Of a stretch of DNA of 64,000 nucleotides, positions 48,709-60,544 are shown piece after piece (position 1 is the stretch's first letter; every line of letters begins with the position of its first letter). The position numbers were made by a program, and so were the translations under genes. The stretch comes from Neopestalotiopsis rosae (lineage: Eukaryota > Ascomycota > Sordariomycetes > Amphisphaeriales > Sporocadaceae): assembly GCA_023078685.1 (NCBI GenBank), contig JALGAS010000005.1, forward strand, positions 4,154,001-4,218,000, written 5' to 3'. The notes beneath the pieces are model-generated. The model was not told the DNA's origin and searched no databases. It saw only the letters and a list, made by a program, of their open reading frames with translations.

Positions 48709-49571
48709 GATCTCTCAGTATACCTCAATTGAGGTGACAGATTCTGAATATCTTGTAATTGGCATCAAGATGAAGACTTGTTGTAAATAGAGAGTACTCC
48801 ATGTACCGGCCTATGAAATGATAAACCAGGTATTGGCTAGCTCCAAGTAGTTATACCTATGGGAGGCAGTCATGTCCATACCACGACTCAGCGAATGCGA
48901 GAGGTTCGCCGATATCAGTAATTCATGGTAGTATCAGATTTGAGACGGGACACGTTCCCTGGCAGTGACGAGGGCCGACGGATGGTGCCGTCTTAGCAGT
49001 AGATAGGCCTCCGGAAGTTTTCCGGGGACCGAAAATTCGCAGTAGACAGTGGGACAAAATAAACCATGCTAGCACCAGCCCTGGAGCTGACCAGCAGTCT
49101 TGCACCAACAAGGATTCTCCAGTTTACCAAGAGCAACTTCTGCCACGCTGTGCTGCTGTTTTTGTTGATGCGCTTACTGTTACCGGGTTCGTGATTTCTC
49201 CCCCTGGAGCGACAAGGCCGTCTTGTTATCCAAGCCGCCCATTCGCGCGTGGCCACTGCCCTGTCGAGAGTTACTAGGGCCCTAGCACCCGCCTGTACGC
49301 CTTCCAAAGACTCCAAAGACTCCAAATACCTCAAGACCCCAAGCAGCAAAGGCGTCGGCGACATCAGGCCCTATTGTCTGGTATCAGCTCACCAAGGCTC
49401 CTTACCCGGCTGTTCGATTGCGATCTAGTCTGAGCATCAATCAAAGCCTGAAAGAGAGACTGTTTTAAACGAGGACAGCGTAAAGGATCACGACCAGGCG
49501 TTGTGGACTTTCGGTTTGCCGTGATAAACAGTCATAAAAGCACGCTAAGGTGAGAAGATACAGGCCTTGAG
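48709..49571. promoter_or_regulatory. Divergent promoter of the amidohydrolase and a Zn2Cys6 regulator
   Basis: 863 bp between head-to-head genes. It contains the palindrome at 49012-49024, a related CGG-N6-CCG at 48979-48990 and a short GACTCCAAA tandem repeat near 49307-49325. No supported coding region. Confidence 0.5.
49012..49024. promoter_or_regulatory. CGG-N7-CCG palindrome between amidohydrolase and regulator
   Basis: CGGAAGTTTTCCG, same half-sites and 7-bp spacing as the sites at 47711, 55387, 58190 and 58211. It is 304 bp from the amidohydrolase ATG and about 550 bp from the regulator ATG. Confidence 0.45.
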
Positions 49572-52059
49572 ATGCCTCCACCAAGGATGCGGGGTGGAAT
49601 GTCCAGTCTACCACGCCTACCCGCTTGTCAGCTATGTCGGGATAAGAAGATCAAGGTCAGTAAGAGAACACTTGTAAATTTGAATTCAACATTTCATTTT
49701 ACAAATCAAGAAATAAAAGACCAAAAAAAAAAGAAAGTCATCATAAGCTGATTCTCATCTTGCATCATTAGTGTGATAGTGAACGACCAAAATGTGGACC
49801 ATGCACAAAGAAGGGCACAGATTGTATGATCTTCAGCTTAGATGGCGGAGCCCCAATTTCGAGACAGTACGTTGGATCATCCCCAATGAAACTGATTTGA
49901 TATATAATTTGCCGCATGAGATCCTCCAAGAACCTGTACACGGATTTTTCTGACTGAGGGCCGGTAAAGATATATACATGAATTAGAACAGCAAATCAGC
50001 AGCGATCCAGAGTCAACAGAAGACCCCCGGGATCCCGGTCAGTCAGCGTCGTCAAACTCGCCTATATCGCCTCGCACGACGCGAAAAGACAGTACATCAT
50101 GGGAAGGAACTACAGCGTCCATGCCGTTAGGCGAGCGGGGGATTAGGTGTGTTATGGCCAATGCAGAAGTCTTGATTGTCCTATTGACTTGACTCTTTGC
50201 AGTTTCATGACCTCGCTTTTCGATGACACGAATTGGAGGAACAAGAACGCAGACGTCTTACAGATGTTGGCCAGTGCCGCTCGACCAGCAGAGCCGAGTT
50301 TGGAGCCGCACGAACTTCCGTCGGCAGATGAAGCGCGACGAAAATTTGATCGATAGTAAGTCAGATGGTAACTCATTTCGTCGGACTGGGACAATTTAGC
50401 TAATGGGTATGTCGTTCAGTCTGGAGGGACAGCACAGACAGAATCCCTTTATCCTGCGACAGGATGTTGAGGACCTGTTTACACGCGTATATCCCCAGGA
50501 TGCCCTCTCGCAAAACATGTTGTCGCAGAATGTCTCGGCCCACGACCTTTTTCGCACATTCATGATTTTGGCGATGGGGTCGTTGATACCATTTCGAAAG
50601 GGCCATTCCCAAAGCCATCCCTTCGGCTTTTACTTGGCTGCGATGCGCCATTTTGAGTCCACGTTCCTAGCTCGCGGTCTATCCGCCATACAAGACCTTT
50701 TACTCATATGTCGTTTCGGCATTTATCATCATATAGGTATGCCCCAATCTCATTCATCCGAGCCGATAGCACTGTAATCTTTTATTCTTACGTAATACAG
50801 GCACATCGGTGTGGGATATTGTACAACTATGTATGCGGATGTGCATCGAGCAAGGACTCCACAGACCGCCAAAGACGCAATTGTACCTGCTAGACGAACA
50901 GCTGCAGCGCAGAGTGTTCTGGGTCTGCTATGTAATGGACCGTTACAGCTCAACAACCTTGGATCGTCCCTTTGCAATAGCCGATGAGGATATCGCGGTT
51001 CGATTTCCAGTGGACGCTGATGATAAAGACATCACGGCCTCGTTTGGATTTGTTCCGAGTCTGGACGATATCTGCCCTCGTCACCCACTGTCGCCACCAA
51101 GCGAGACAACAGTGCTCATATTGTGCACGAAACTCCGAAGAATATCATCGAGGATTCATCTCGAATTCGCACATGTGGCGCGTTCACCCGCCTCTGACCC
51201 CGCTGGAGATAAATATCTCGCATCTGGACAGGTCTGCACATCGGTCGAGAGCTTTCTCGAGGAGCTGGACCAATGGCGACAGTCTGCGCCCGTCTTCAGC
51301 CAACCCCAATGTTTGTTCGAGCGGCAGGAGTGGTATGATCTTCTTCAAGCACGTGAAGCACTTCAACTCGTGCGCAGAGCAGTCGACCTTGCGCCAAAGA
51401 GTGGCGAACTTCCAGTGCGTTACATTCTATCTTTGTGCCTTGAACATGCCATTCGGGTCATCTCCATGTACACCAGCATGTACAACGATGGCCTTGCCAC
51501 GTACACCAGGAGCTATTTTCAGATGATGTTTGCTGCCGGGCTCTCCGTTCTGTTCTGCGTTTCTGTTTCTGCCCATATCGACCTCATCGATGTGTCCGAG
51601 GCCTATGACAGCTTGCGTCGCTGTGAGGAGACTCTCAAGGCCATGGCCAAGGGAATGCCAGATTCATCTCCATATGTGGCCGTGTATGAAGCACTGCATC
51701 GGTACATATTGGAGAAGTTGAGCTCTGGGGAAAGCCTTGGCCGCCCATTGGCAGCTCTCAATCAACAAATAACTGGGCTTCCTGATGTGCCTGCCCAAGT
51801 AGGCGGTCCCTGGCAAATGGTGCTACCGCCAATGACCATTGCTGAGGGGACAGGAATGGACGGTTTGGTTGGTACCCAGGAGACAGTCATGGCCGGTGTT
51901 CCGGGCCACGGGTCTTTCGAGCCTAGCAACCTCATGGGAATGGATGTCCCGCAGTGGTCCTTCCTAACTGACGACACGTGGTGGAGAATCGGAAACTTTG
52001 CCTATGGAGACCCCAGCGAAACTCAGGGCATGTTTGGTGGGGTCGATTTACCACTGTAG
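49572..52059 (+). CDS. Zn2Cys6 transcription factor with fungal_trans domain
   Basis: Six exons: 49572-49655, 49772-49866, 49970-50146, 50203-50355, 50420-50736 and 50801-52059, giving 694 aa. The binuclear zinc cluster is split by intron 1: CQLCRDKKIK then CDSERPKCGPCTKKGTDC (CX2CX6CX6CX2CX6C). A short coiled-coil start (YIHELEQQI) follows. The middle homology region (PF04082) includes VWDIVQLCMRMCIEQGLH, RRVFWVCYVMDRYSS and DRPFAIADEDIAVRFP. It is a nuclear activator or repressor, probably dimeric. Acceptors at 49969 and 50419 were chosen to preserve the coiled-coil and the YLEGQHRQNPF stretch; others give stops. It is divergent from the amidohydrolase and tail-to-tail with a second regulator, making it a candidate pathway regulator. 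Confidence 0.88.
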
Positions 52060-52216
52060 AGACCAGACATAGTTGGTAGTTATATTGGTTGCTAGTCATT
52101 GTACGCATAGTTTGATCAAAGATCGAAGAGACTCCGAGGCACTCTCTGGCAACATGTCTTCGATGTTTGGATTATCCTACATTGTTTAGCTCGTGCAATA
52201 CCTGGACACACTATCC

Positions 52217-54249
52217 TTAGTAACGCACCTGGGCTCCAGGAATCGTATTGGCCATCAAATGCCCCGATAGGGACAAGAGTACCCGTTGAAACCCACGAAA
52301 CATGGAGAAACGCTCAGCCACTACGGTCAACAACGTAGAAGACTTATTGATGACATCCATCATTGACGCGAGCTGTTGTTGTGTGTTTAATGTGACATCG
52401 CGCCGCTTAAGATGTACTACGGTCAGCGATGCTGTAAACAAGTCATAGGCCTCGATGAAAGATCCGACGAAATTATTATCCTGAAACCGTTCGTAGATAC
52501 GGTCAACATATCGAGTACACGCTTCGATCGTTTCTCTATCAACCTCGCGCATAACCGCTGCAGAGCTTCTTCGTAGATTCTGATGATCTGGTGGCATCGA
52601 AGTGATCTTGGCGAGCATACGGCATTCCAGTTGCAAGAGATGGTCTAGGACTGTTGACTTCACATTTGACTCAGAGTCTTGATCTCCGGTCCACTGCCGC
52701 CAAAAACAGATATTACTGTAGTCATGAAGCAGTGCGGGTCGAGAGTTGACTTGAATGTCTGTAGCTAGTCGAGCTTGCGTAATGAGGTGGCAATGCAAAC
52801 TTGTTGCTTCGTGTGGCTTGAGAACCTAGAGACATTTTATTGGTTAACAAAACCTAGAGTCTAGATGCGGCTGTGGACATACGGTAACACTAATGTCTCG
52901 GTCATGTATACTGAAAGGGCGTCCCATGACTAGACTCAAGGATCTGTGCTCATCATGGTGAGTAAATTGCTCCTGTTAGTGGCAACAGTGTGCACTTACC
53001 TGTCAATCATGTAAGCACTCCAGAAGAGCCGCTTCCTCAACACCAAATCACTCTCAGTGAGCTGCCCAGTAGATTCTTGATGTCGGTGCCAACCCTGGGA
53101 GATGCATTTCCTGAGAGCCAATCCCACAAGGTGCCAAGAAGAGCCCCCACCAGGACTATACAATGCAAATAGCGTGAGACTCAGAATGCATGATACCAGA
53201 TTGGTCTCCTCTTTCGTATCAATCAAAGTCAATTGTTTGATAGACTCATCATGTAATCTCATAATCAGTAAAGAATTACTTGGAGAGCGAGAAGATAGTA
53301 ATGCTCCGGTTGCAACTGCTAAGCAGACATTGAAACGATTGAGTGCACTCGTGCTTGGATTATCTCCAGTGCTCCTCCTGCCGTGCTGCAAGAGTACTTC
53401 TTCATATCTTTGTGTGAGATATTTCCCATCAAGGTATGGCATGATGGGGCAGACTTCTTCGATAAAACGAGTCAGGTGGGGAAGGGTGGAAGCACGATCC
53501 ATACGCAGCCTGTTTGAATCGGCTGACAATAATTGCGTGGCCTGAGGATCCGACAAGCTCGACTTGGACGGATCGGAACCATCGAGGGCCAAGCTTGCCA
53601 GGAGGATACCCTCTGATGTCAAATTTGTTGGGAGTCTCTCAAAGAGGTCAGAGCGAGGCTCTGCCATGGCGGAACGGGATAGAAACCCGATCTCGCCCAT
53701 GGTTGCCTGTACTGATGGGCTCTCGGCCAGGTTGCCTGCTTCTGAGGCATGGCTGATCATTGGCGACTCGAGACTGCATGGGGTAGCGCCTGCATCGAAT
53801 GCGGGTCGATCATGTCTGCTTGAAGCCGTACGAGCTCTTTTGGTCCGGCGACCTTCTGGCTCCTGCGCTCTGTTGTGAGAGGTTTTGCGCTTCAAAGTGT
53901 CGACATAGCTAGTGACAGAGGCATGGGTGACTGCCACTTCCTCCGTATTGTTATCCCATCTCCATTGCCGAGGCCTGCACTCGATACGGAGATCTGTGCA
54001 GCTCGAGCACGGCGTCTGCTTGTCACACTACTTCCCAATCATCAGCATTGTGACAAGCAGGTCCCATGACCGACAAGTTGGGGGCACGCGGCCAGGGGAA
54101 TAGGCGGTAACAAGCCTACGTACCTTATTCTTTCGCTTCCAGCAGTTCTCACACGCCTGTTTCCTAGCCTGCGCAGACGTTAGGGGAGTGTCTAACGACA
54201 CCCTTCGGTCCTGCTCCGGCCGGACAGGCGACGATGTGACGGAGACCAT
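52217..54249 (-). CDS. Zn2Cys6 transcription factor with fungal_trans domain (second)
   Basis: Four exons: 54124-54249, 53000-54027, 52883-52943 and 52217-52825, giving 607 aa. The zinc cluster, again split at the same place by intron 1, is CENCWKRKNK / CDKQTPCSSCTDLRIEC (CX2CX6CX5CX2CX6C). A basic region (RRTKRARTAS) and Ser-rich linker precede the PF04082 region, which has HLTRFIEEVCPIMPYLD, SILSL-type helices, LVGLALRKCISQGWHRH and KRLFWSAYMIDRSLSLVMGRPFSI. Start chosen as the ATG giving 25 residues before the cluster. It is 157 bp from the 3' end of the preceding regulator and divergent from the hydroxyacid dehydrogenase across 1.5 kb. Confidence 0.9.
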
Positions 54250-55237
54250 CCAGCTGGCTGCTCTCCTGGCAACGATTCCAGCCTATTTCTCGTATCTCTC
54301 CTGAGTTGACCACCCTGGTGACACCGGGTTTCATGCGATGAAAGAGACCTTGAAATGAGATGGGAAAGTTCCGACATTGTGGAACAGGACCGAGCCTGGG
54401 CGCCTTTATGTATGTGCCTCTAGACTGGCAGCTTTGCGACCACAAATGCGGAGAACTCCATTGTTTGTGGGCTCTTGGCTCTGGGGGAACGCCGTCTACA
54501 GCCGTCTCCGCCGCTAACAGTTGGGGTTTTAGGGAACGAACCACTAAATTGGGGCTCTGCTAGAAGGGGAATAGACACTAATCGAGACCAACAAATTTGG
54601 AGCATTTGTAGAAAACTAATAACATCTCCCAAACGGAAGTGGCTGCATGGACATGAACACACTTGACTTTACCTGCCACATGATGCACCTCGATTGCCGG
54701 CAGGCCGACATCTCTGGGCCCTGCAGCCTTACCAGACCTTCCCCAGTTGATCAATATGGCGATCATGACCAATTCGGACATGCAGCGCAACCATTCTTGC
54801 ATCGACAGCAACGAACCAACCTAAGCCAAACCACTGCACACAACACCAACCCATATTGGGGTACATCTACAGAGAATCAGACTATCTCACACGGAAACAA
54901 AGCGGCCGCCCAGTGTCCGTTTGCTGTAGCTGTGCTGTGTACTGATGCATCTTTCTAGGGCTGCTGCGCGCAGCATACCCGTTTTGGCTGTCTCGTCGTC
55001 TTCCTGCAGCTTCTTGTGAGATGATTGCCATTGACCAATTCTTTCTTGACCACTGGTCGAGCATTTTAGCGCCTTGATGCACCCCTAGCATAGGACTTGA
55101 AAGGGGAGGGAGGCGCCAACACTCCAGGCTCACGGTAGCGCATAGCAGGCGCTAAGTGGTCCCGCCAATACAGTACCCATGTGCGAGTAGGTGCTTCAAT
55201 ACACTAGATTCGGGATTGCACTTGTCAAGGTGACAGT

Positions 55238-55256
55238 GGCGTGGGCGTGGGCGTGG
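55238..55256. repeat. Tandem GGCGTG repeat
   Basis: Three tandem units (GGCGTG three times, then G) ending GTGGAG. It resembles GC-box sites of C2H2 zinc-finger proteins; the terminal GTGGAG also fits the CreA consensus SYGGRG. It lies 470 bp upstream of the hydroxyacid dehydrogenase. Confidence 0.4.
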
Positions 55257-55386
55257 AGGGTTTTATGCTATTCCGTCAAAACGATCGGCGAATACCCAGA
55301 GAGGATGTTATGATTCCGGTATCCAATGACGAACGCTGATGGATGTATGCGGCCGATGAAAAGCATCCTCCAATATTGATCTGGAC

Positions 55387-55399
55387 CGGATCCGCTCCG
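55387..55399. promoter_or_regulatory. CGG-N7-CCG palindrome upstream of the hydroxyacid dehydrogenase
   Basis: CGGATCCGCTCCG, 328 bp before the dehydrogenase ATG. Same half-sites and spacing as the four other copies in this cluster. Confidence 0.45.
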
Positions 55400-55726
55400 A
55401 CAGCAATACACAACCAACCAGTACCAGAACGGATAGAGCACTGTTCACGTTTCCCATGATGTACACACAATCAATTCGACCTCGGAGTTCGTCCGGAATG
55501 ACTCTGGCTTGAGTGAATATGGCTTCATACCAGCGAATGAAGGCGAAATATCCGCATGACTTTGATATCCAGACTGCCTACTAAAACGATTCCATATCAT
55601 ACAACAAAATCCTTCTCTTGCTTCGATTTTGTGTTGTCTTGTTCTCTGCAAAACTATTTCCATTAACACCCAGTAAACACCAACAAGATCCGGTGATCTA
55701 ATTACAGAACTCTACTATCTTTCATT

Positions 55727-56695
55727 ATGGCTCCTGGAGTTTTATCTGATGCCTCGGGCGTCGAGGCCACCTCGAAGCCGACAGTTTATGTGATGGATAA
55801 GTTCCACCCCGAGGTGATGCAATTCGCCAAAGAGAACTTCAACGCCATTTTCACCGACATGCCAGAGCACGCTGAATGGAGGCAAAAGGCACAATATCTC
55901 TTGATGCGGTCTTCCAAGCTGACGGCGGAAGATGTCGCTAACAGCCCAAATCTGAAAGCGATTGGAAAGCAGGGAGTTGGTATCGACAAGATCGATGTCG
56001 AGGCCTGCCGCGCACATGGCATCAAAATCTTCAACACCCCCGGCGTGAATGCGCGGGCCGTGGCTGAGGTGGTACTGACGCTGGCGACCTCGGTTGCGAG
56101 GGACGTCGGCCGCATCAGCCGACTGCAGAACCAAGGTACGCCTGTACCCAAGGAGACGTGCAACGGCGTCATCCTCCACAAGAAGAGCATTGGCATTCTT
56201 GGAATGGGCAACATTGGCAAGTCCGTCGCACAAATGTTCAAGGGCGCCTTTGAAGCTCCGATCATGGCCTACGACCCATTCCTACCGGCAGATGCGTGGT
56301 CCGACATTCCACACACTCGGGCAGAGACCGTGGAGCAGGTTCTGCGTGACTCGGACGTCATTACTATACACATCCCGCTCACGAAGGATACCCGGCATCT
56401 CATCTCATATCCCCAATTCCAGATCATGAAGAAGAATGCCATTCTCGTCAACGCCGCACGTGGCGGCATCGTCAATGAGGCGGACTTGGAAAAGGCCTTG
56501 GAGAAGAAGCTGATCTGGGGAGCTGGCCTAGACTGCCACGAACAAGAGCCACCGACCCCGGAGAAGTATGGAAAGTTGTGGGATTTGGGCGTTGTCAGCA
56601 CTCCTCACATTGGTGCTGCAACCGACCAAACGCAAATGGAGACGGGTATGGCTGCGGCGAAATATTTGCTAGATTTTGCAAAGAGCCAACAATAG
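55727..56695 (+). CDS. D-isomer-specific 2-hydroxyacid dehydrogenase
   Basis: Single exon, 322 aa, near the family norm. The NAD-binding motif is GILGMGNIGKSVAQMF (GxGxxG, about residue 160). The catalytic residues are all there: Arg in NAARGGIV (about 244), Glu in CHEQEPPTP (about 274) and His in TPHIGAATDQ (about 294). The N-terminal substrate domain has KQGVGIDKIDVEACRAHGIKI in family style, like 3-phosphoglycerate dehydrogenase-type enzymes but without a C-terminal ACT domain. It would interconvert a 2-keto acid and a D-2-hydroxy acid (glyoxylate, hydroxypyruvate or a keto-deoxy sugar acid fragment) in the cytosol. Neighbouring lactonase and transporters suggest a catabolic rather than serine-biosynthetic role. 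Confidence 0.93.
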   Translation: MAPGVLSDASGVEATSKPTVYVMDKFHPEVMQFAKENFNAIFTDMPEHAEWRQKAQYLLMRSSKLTAEDVANSPNLKAIGKQGVGIDKIDVEACRAHGIKIFNTPGVNARAVAEVVLTLATSVARDVGRISRLQNQGTPVPKETCNGVILHKKSIGILGMGNIGKSVAQMFKGAFEAPIMAYDPFLPADAWSDIPHTRAETVEQVLRDSDVITIHIPLTKDTRHLISYPQFQIMKKNAILVNAARGGIVNEADLEKALEKKLIWGAGLDCHEQEPPTPEKYGKLWDLGVVSTPHIGAATDQTQMETGMAAAKYLLDFAKSQQ

Positions 56696-56947
56696 CTGCA
56701 AAAATAGACAACAATCAATTGATACCATTTGAGCATAGATCAACGATGTTGAGGGGCAGACTCGGAGTATTAAATTCAGCGAAATTGTCTCCAATGGCCC
56801 GTGTCTTGGAACACAACAACGTATAATAACTATGTCTTCCTCTTTATCGACTAGTGTGTATCATGTTAATTTCAGTGATTCGACTTTTGATGAAAGTTGC
56901 AGCTACCTGAATACCTAGGTAGTCATTGTGCAGATTGTACTGTTTAT

Positions 56948-57926
56948 TCAAATACGTAACTTTGGAGGCGATGTCGCGCCGCGGCAATGCCACTGCACTG
57001 TCTGGATGTTACCCTCCAAGCTATCAATGATATACAAAGTCTTGTTCTCTGGTCCTCCAAAACAACAGTTGGTGAAGTTGATACCGTCACTCCCCGAGAC
57101 GATTCTTGCCTTGGGCACTCCATCAGAGTCGACGACAAAGATGGAGCCAAGGCTAGGGTGACAAATGAAGAGATTGCCCTCCTCATCCATGGCGAGACCG
57201 TCTGGACCGGCATTTCCAAATGATTGGAAGAACAGGCCGACCTTGGTTGTTGTGCCGTCTTCGTGTAGTGGTAGCCTCCACACCGAGTTCTGCCGAGTCA
57301 TGGCGACAAAGAGAAACCTTTCATCTCTGGACAAGACCAAGCCGTTTGGCGAGATACCATTTTCGATCAAGGTGTCAAGTTTGCCGTCCGGACTCAGTCT
57401 GTAGACCTTGCCTGTTTGATCCGTCATGCCCGTCTGCCCTTGATCAGTGAAGTAAATGTTGTTCTTGGAGTCAACTATTAAATCATTTGGTCCCTTGAAT
57501 CGTTCCAAATGTCGTCGCGTGATTTTTGGCTTGATAGATCTTGTAGATGGATCAAGTTCCAAGATGCCCTGCTGCATATCAGCCACTGATCAATCTATGA
57601 TGATGTTTCTCACGCCATACTTGCTTATAGTCTGCAATAACTATTGTGCCCTCTCGAGTGACTGCCAAGCCATTTGGCTCACCGTCCCATTCAGCATAGA
57701 CATTAACTTCCTTCTCGGGGCTGATCCTCAAGATCCTCCCATATGGCACGTCTACCACGTAAAGGTTGCCTTCATTGTCCACGACTGGTCCCTCGAGGAA
57801 GATCCACTGGAATTGGCGTGCGAAGCCACCGCGCCATTCCGACTCCTTGTTCAAACACCGAATTGCATCTGGGATCCTCAGATACACCTCGGCTTTGATA
57901 GTGGGAGGCACCGGATAGAAATTCAT
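56948..57926 (-). CDS. SMP-30/gluconolactonase family lactone hydrolase
   Basis: Two exons: 57621-57926 and 56948-57568, giving 308 aa. It is a six-bladed beta-propeller (PF08450). Metal-ligand positions are visible: Glu in FLEGPVVDNEGNLYVVD, Asn in KGPNDLIVDSKNNIYFTD, and the NGL/DGL turns NGLAVTREGTI, NGLVLSRDERFLFVAM and PDGLAMDEEGNLFI. Such enzymes open sugar lactones to aldonic acids. The acceptor is a CAGCAG tandem (NAGNAG), so a variant with one extra Gln is possible. There is no signal peptide. It shares a 691-bp promoter head-to-head with a sugar-type transporter, and that promoter holds two identical-spacing CGG palindromes. Confidence 0.9.
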
Positions 57927-58617
57927 AGTTATGCGAGAAGCAATAATGTTGAAATGGGTATTGGTATTCCTATAGTCGAAGACTCTTCTCGAAGCGAGTC
58001 CGAATTTCTAACATATAGCTTGCCTGCTTTGCAACTTGTGCATACTGATTAACTATTATCTACTGGGAAACGCCTAAAAAGTGCTCAATGATGAACTTAC
58101 AAGCACTAACCTATCAGCTTCCGTGGTCCGTGTCTCCAGTCTTGTCATACGCTTTACCACGACCCCAGTATGACTCGTGTCGCGGCCATCGGTGATTGTC
58201 CGCAGCACAACGGCTTTCGTCCGGGCGACAATTGGCAAGGTTGGGGACACAAATTGTTACCTGGATCGTCCCTCTACGCATTCACCGATGATCTATTGGC
58301 AAATTAGATCCAGGAAGAGCCTATGAATATTGGTGTAACACACTCGCCGCAATCAATTGGAAGGACCATACTCACCCGTTCCCCGCGCAATTGTGTCGCT
58401 GCGGGGCCCCAGATGTACAACTAAAAAGTCGCCCCTTGTTGTCCGCCAAGCCGCCCGAGAAACAGTAGCCAACGTGTTGGGACGGACACCTTGTAAAGAG
58501 TTTTAATATTTATTTTTATGAAAGTGATATTGTTTTTCTCTGGCCTGATTAAGAGGGCGTGTGATCCGGATCTCTGCCATTTTCCCGTTCACCAACTCAA
58601 CCTTCTTTGAGTGAACC
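57927..58617. promoter_or_regulatory. Bidirectional promoter of lactonase and sugar porter, with paired CGG palindromes and CreA-type sites
   Basis: Two CGG-N7-CCG palindromes: CGGTGATTGTCCG (58190-58202) and CGGCTTTCGTCCG (58211-58223), 21 bp start to start, two turns of the helix, on the same DNA face. Further right is an inverted pair of GCGGGG: CCCCGC at 58381-58386 and GCGGGG at 58401-58406, each fitting the CreA/Mig1 consensus SYGGRG. The layout predicts one Zn2Cys6 activator driving both genes, with glucose repression nearest the porter. Sites were found by eye; binding is inference. Confidence 0.6.
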
Positions 58618-60365
58618 ATGGCCAAGTCATCCCTTGTAGCAGCTACTATCGCTGCTGTGAAGAACTCGCCTCGCGAAATCTTCAATTTACACCTTGCATA
58701 CTGTGTCTTGGTTTGGAGTTTGTCCGGAATACCCAAGGGCTTTGATGAGGGTATGCTCCTTTGGAACAAATCCATTGCGCACTTTCGATCATCAACGTAC
58801 TAACTACGCTTCTTTCCAGGTAATATTGCTTCTCTCGTCGTAGAGACCGTATTCAAGGAAAAGTTCGGGCTTTCCAAAGAAACCGACGATCAGTACGCAA
58901 ACACAAAGGGATGGATCGTTGCCATTGCGACTGCTGGTGCCTTCTTCGGATGTCTTGCTTGTATCTCTCTTGCCGATAAGATTGGCCGGCGTTTGGCTCT
59001 GCAGCTCTTCACACTCGTCTATATTGCTGGGGTCTTGGGTCAGACTTTCAGCAATGGCAATCTCTCGGGTCTGTATGCAAGTCGATTCATCGCCGGTGTA
59101 GGCATTGGAGTCACCACTGTTCTCCCACCTATTTATTTGTCTGAGGTAAGCTCGAATGACCCCTTTTACAAGAGACACTCTCTGACTGTCTATCAAACCA
59201 GATTGCACCCCGCTCCATTCGAGGCCTTATAACTCTGCAATACACTGCATGCCAACAGCTCGGTGTCGTTCTTGGATTCTTCATCAACTACGGAATCACA
59301 AAGCACTTTGCGGGGACCAATGTTCAGTGGCAGCTCCCAACGGCGCTTCAATGCATTCCGGCGCTCATTTGGGGAATCGGCACCTTCTTTGCTCCTGAAT
59401 CCCCTCGATACCTTATCTCGAGGCAGAAGAAAGAGGAAGCACTCCAGGTTCTTGCCAGACTGCGAGGTCTACCCGCAGAGCATTCATACGTTCAAGATGA
59501 GATGCGGGGTATACATGATCAGTTTGAGCACGAGATGGAATCCGTCGCTGGTGCATCTGTTCTCGACCTGGTGAAGGAGACGCTCATGGACACGCCCAAT
59601 AGACGCCGTTTTGTCCTAGTATTCCTCACCCATCTGTTTTCGCAATGGTCTGGTGCCAATGCCATCACCCAGTATAGTCCCACGATCTTTGGATATCTTG
59701 GCATTCAGGGAGAGGAGTCACGATTTCTGGCCACTGGTCTCTATGCAGTGGTCAAGTTCACATCAACTTTACTATGCGCCATCTTCATCATCGATTTCGT
59801 CGGTCGACGCCGTGCGCTCATGTCGGGAATCTTTCTGCAGATCATCACCCTGATATACGTCGGAGGCTACCTCGGCGCCACCAACGGCCAGACAGCAGAC
59901 GCCATTGCAGCCAACGACGACTCGCGCCGGGCCGGTGTCGGCGCCATCGTTGCAATCTACCTGCACGCCGTGGCCTGGTCGCTAGGATGGTTCTCGATGC
60001 CGTACCTCATCTCGGCCGAGGTGTTTCCAGTGCGCATCCGGTCTCTCAACGTGTCGGTCCTCATGGCCTCCCACTGGGCTTTTTACTTTGGATGCTCGCG
60101 CGCCATGCCCTCTCTTCTTGCCGCCACAGATCGCTACGGTGCGTTTGCCTTTTTTGCGAGCATCTGCACCATATCGCTCGTCTACGTCTTCTTTTCGATG
60201 CCCGAGACTTCTGGTCGCTCCCTCGAGTCGCTTGACAGCCTCTTTGAACGACCGTGGTATACCGTATGGCGGGTAGCCTACCCCAAGCCGGAAGACCTGA
60301 CTGTGCGTCCTGTCGAGGATGATGAGACGGGAAAGGCACAACACGTTCACGCTGAAAAGATTTGA
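58618..60365 (+). CDS. MFS sugar porter, quinate/hexose type
   Basis: Three exons: 58618-58750, 58820-59145 and 59202-60365, giving 540 aa, 12 helices. Sugar-porter signatures: GIPKGFDEGNIASLV after TM1 (the D-E-G motif spans intron 1), DKIGRRLALQ, ASRFIAGVGIGVTTVLPP-type helix, EIAPRSIRGLI, PESPRYLIS, QYSPTIFGYLGI, DFVGRRRALMSG, EVFPVRIRSLN and the closing PETSGRSLESLD. Length and the LVKETLMDTPNRRRF linker resemble fungal quinate permease-like members. It is a plasma-membrane proton symporter for a sugar, polyol or sugar acid. It is head-to-head with the SMP-30 lactonase and convergent with a third regulator, 180 bp apart. Confidence 0.93.
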
Positions 60366-60544
60366 GGTGGAAGCATGGAAGTAGTACTAGTCTTGTGCAT
60401 AGTGAATAGTAATTGAATCTTCCTGATACGGGACCAGTCGCATCGTCAACGTTTATCCTTGGTGAAAGTTCACCGATAGCCCAGCGAGTCAATGGCGATG
60501 CTCTTCAAGAGGCCCGCAGATGGGGAACCATAACTTTTGTCGTG

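Larger units (their letters stand above)
54250..55726. promoter_or_regulatory. Divergent promoter of the second regulator and the hydroxyacid dehydrogenase
   Basis: 1.5 kb, no supported coding region. It contains the CGG-N7-CCG palindrome at 55387-55399 and a tandem GTGGGC repeat at 55238-55256. Confidence 0.5.

Noticed and set aside
48993..49364. 123-codon minus-strand frame upstream of the amidohydrolase
   Set aside because: Includes a GACTCCAAA tandem repeat and falls in the divergent promoter; no domain.
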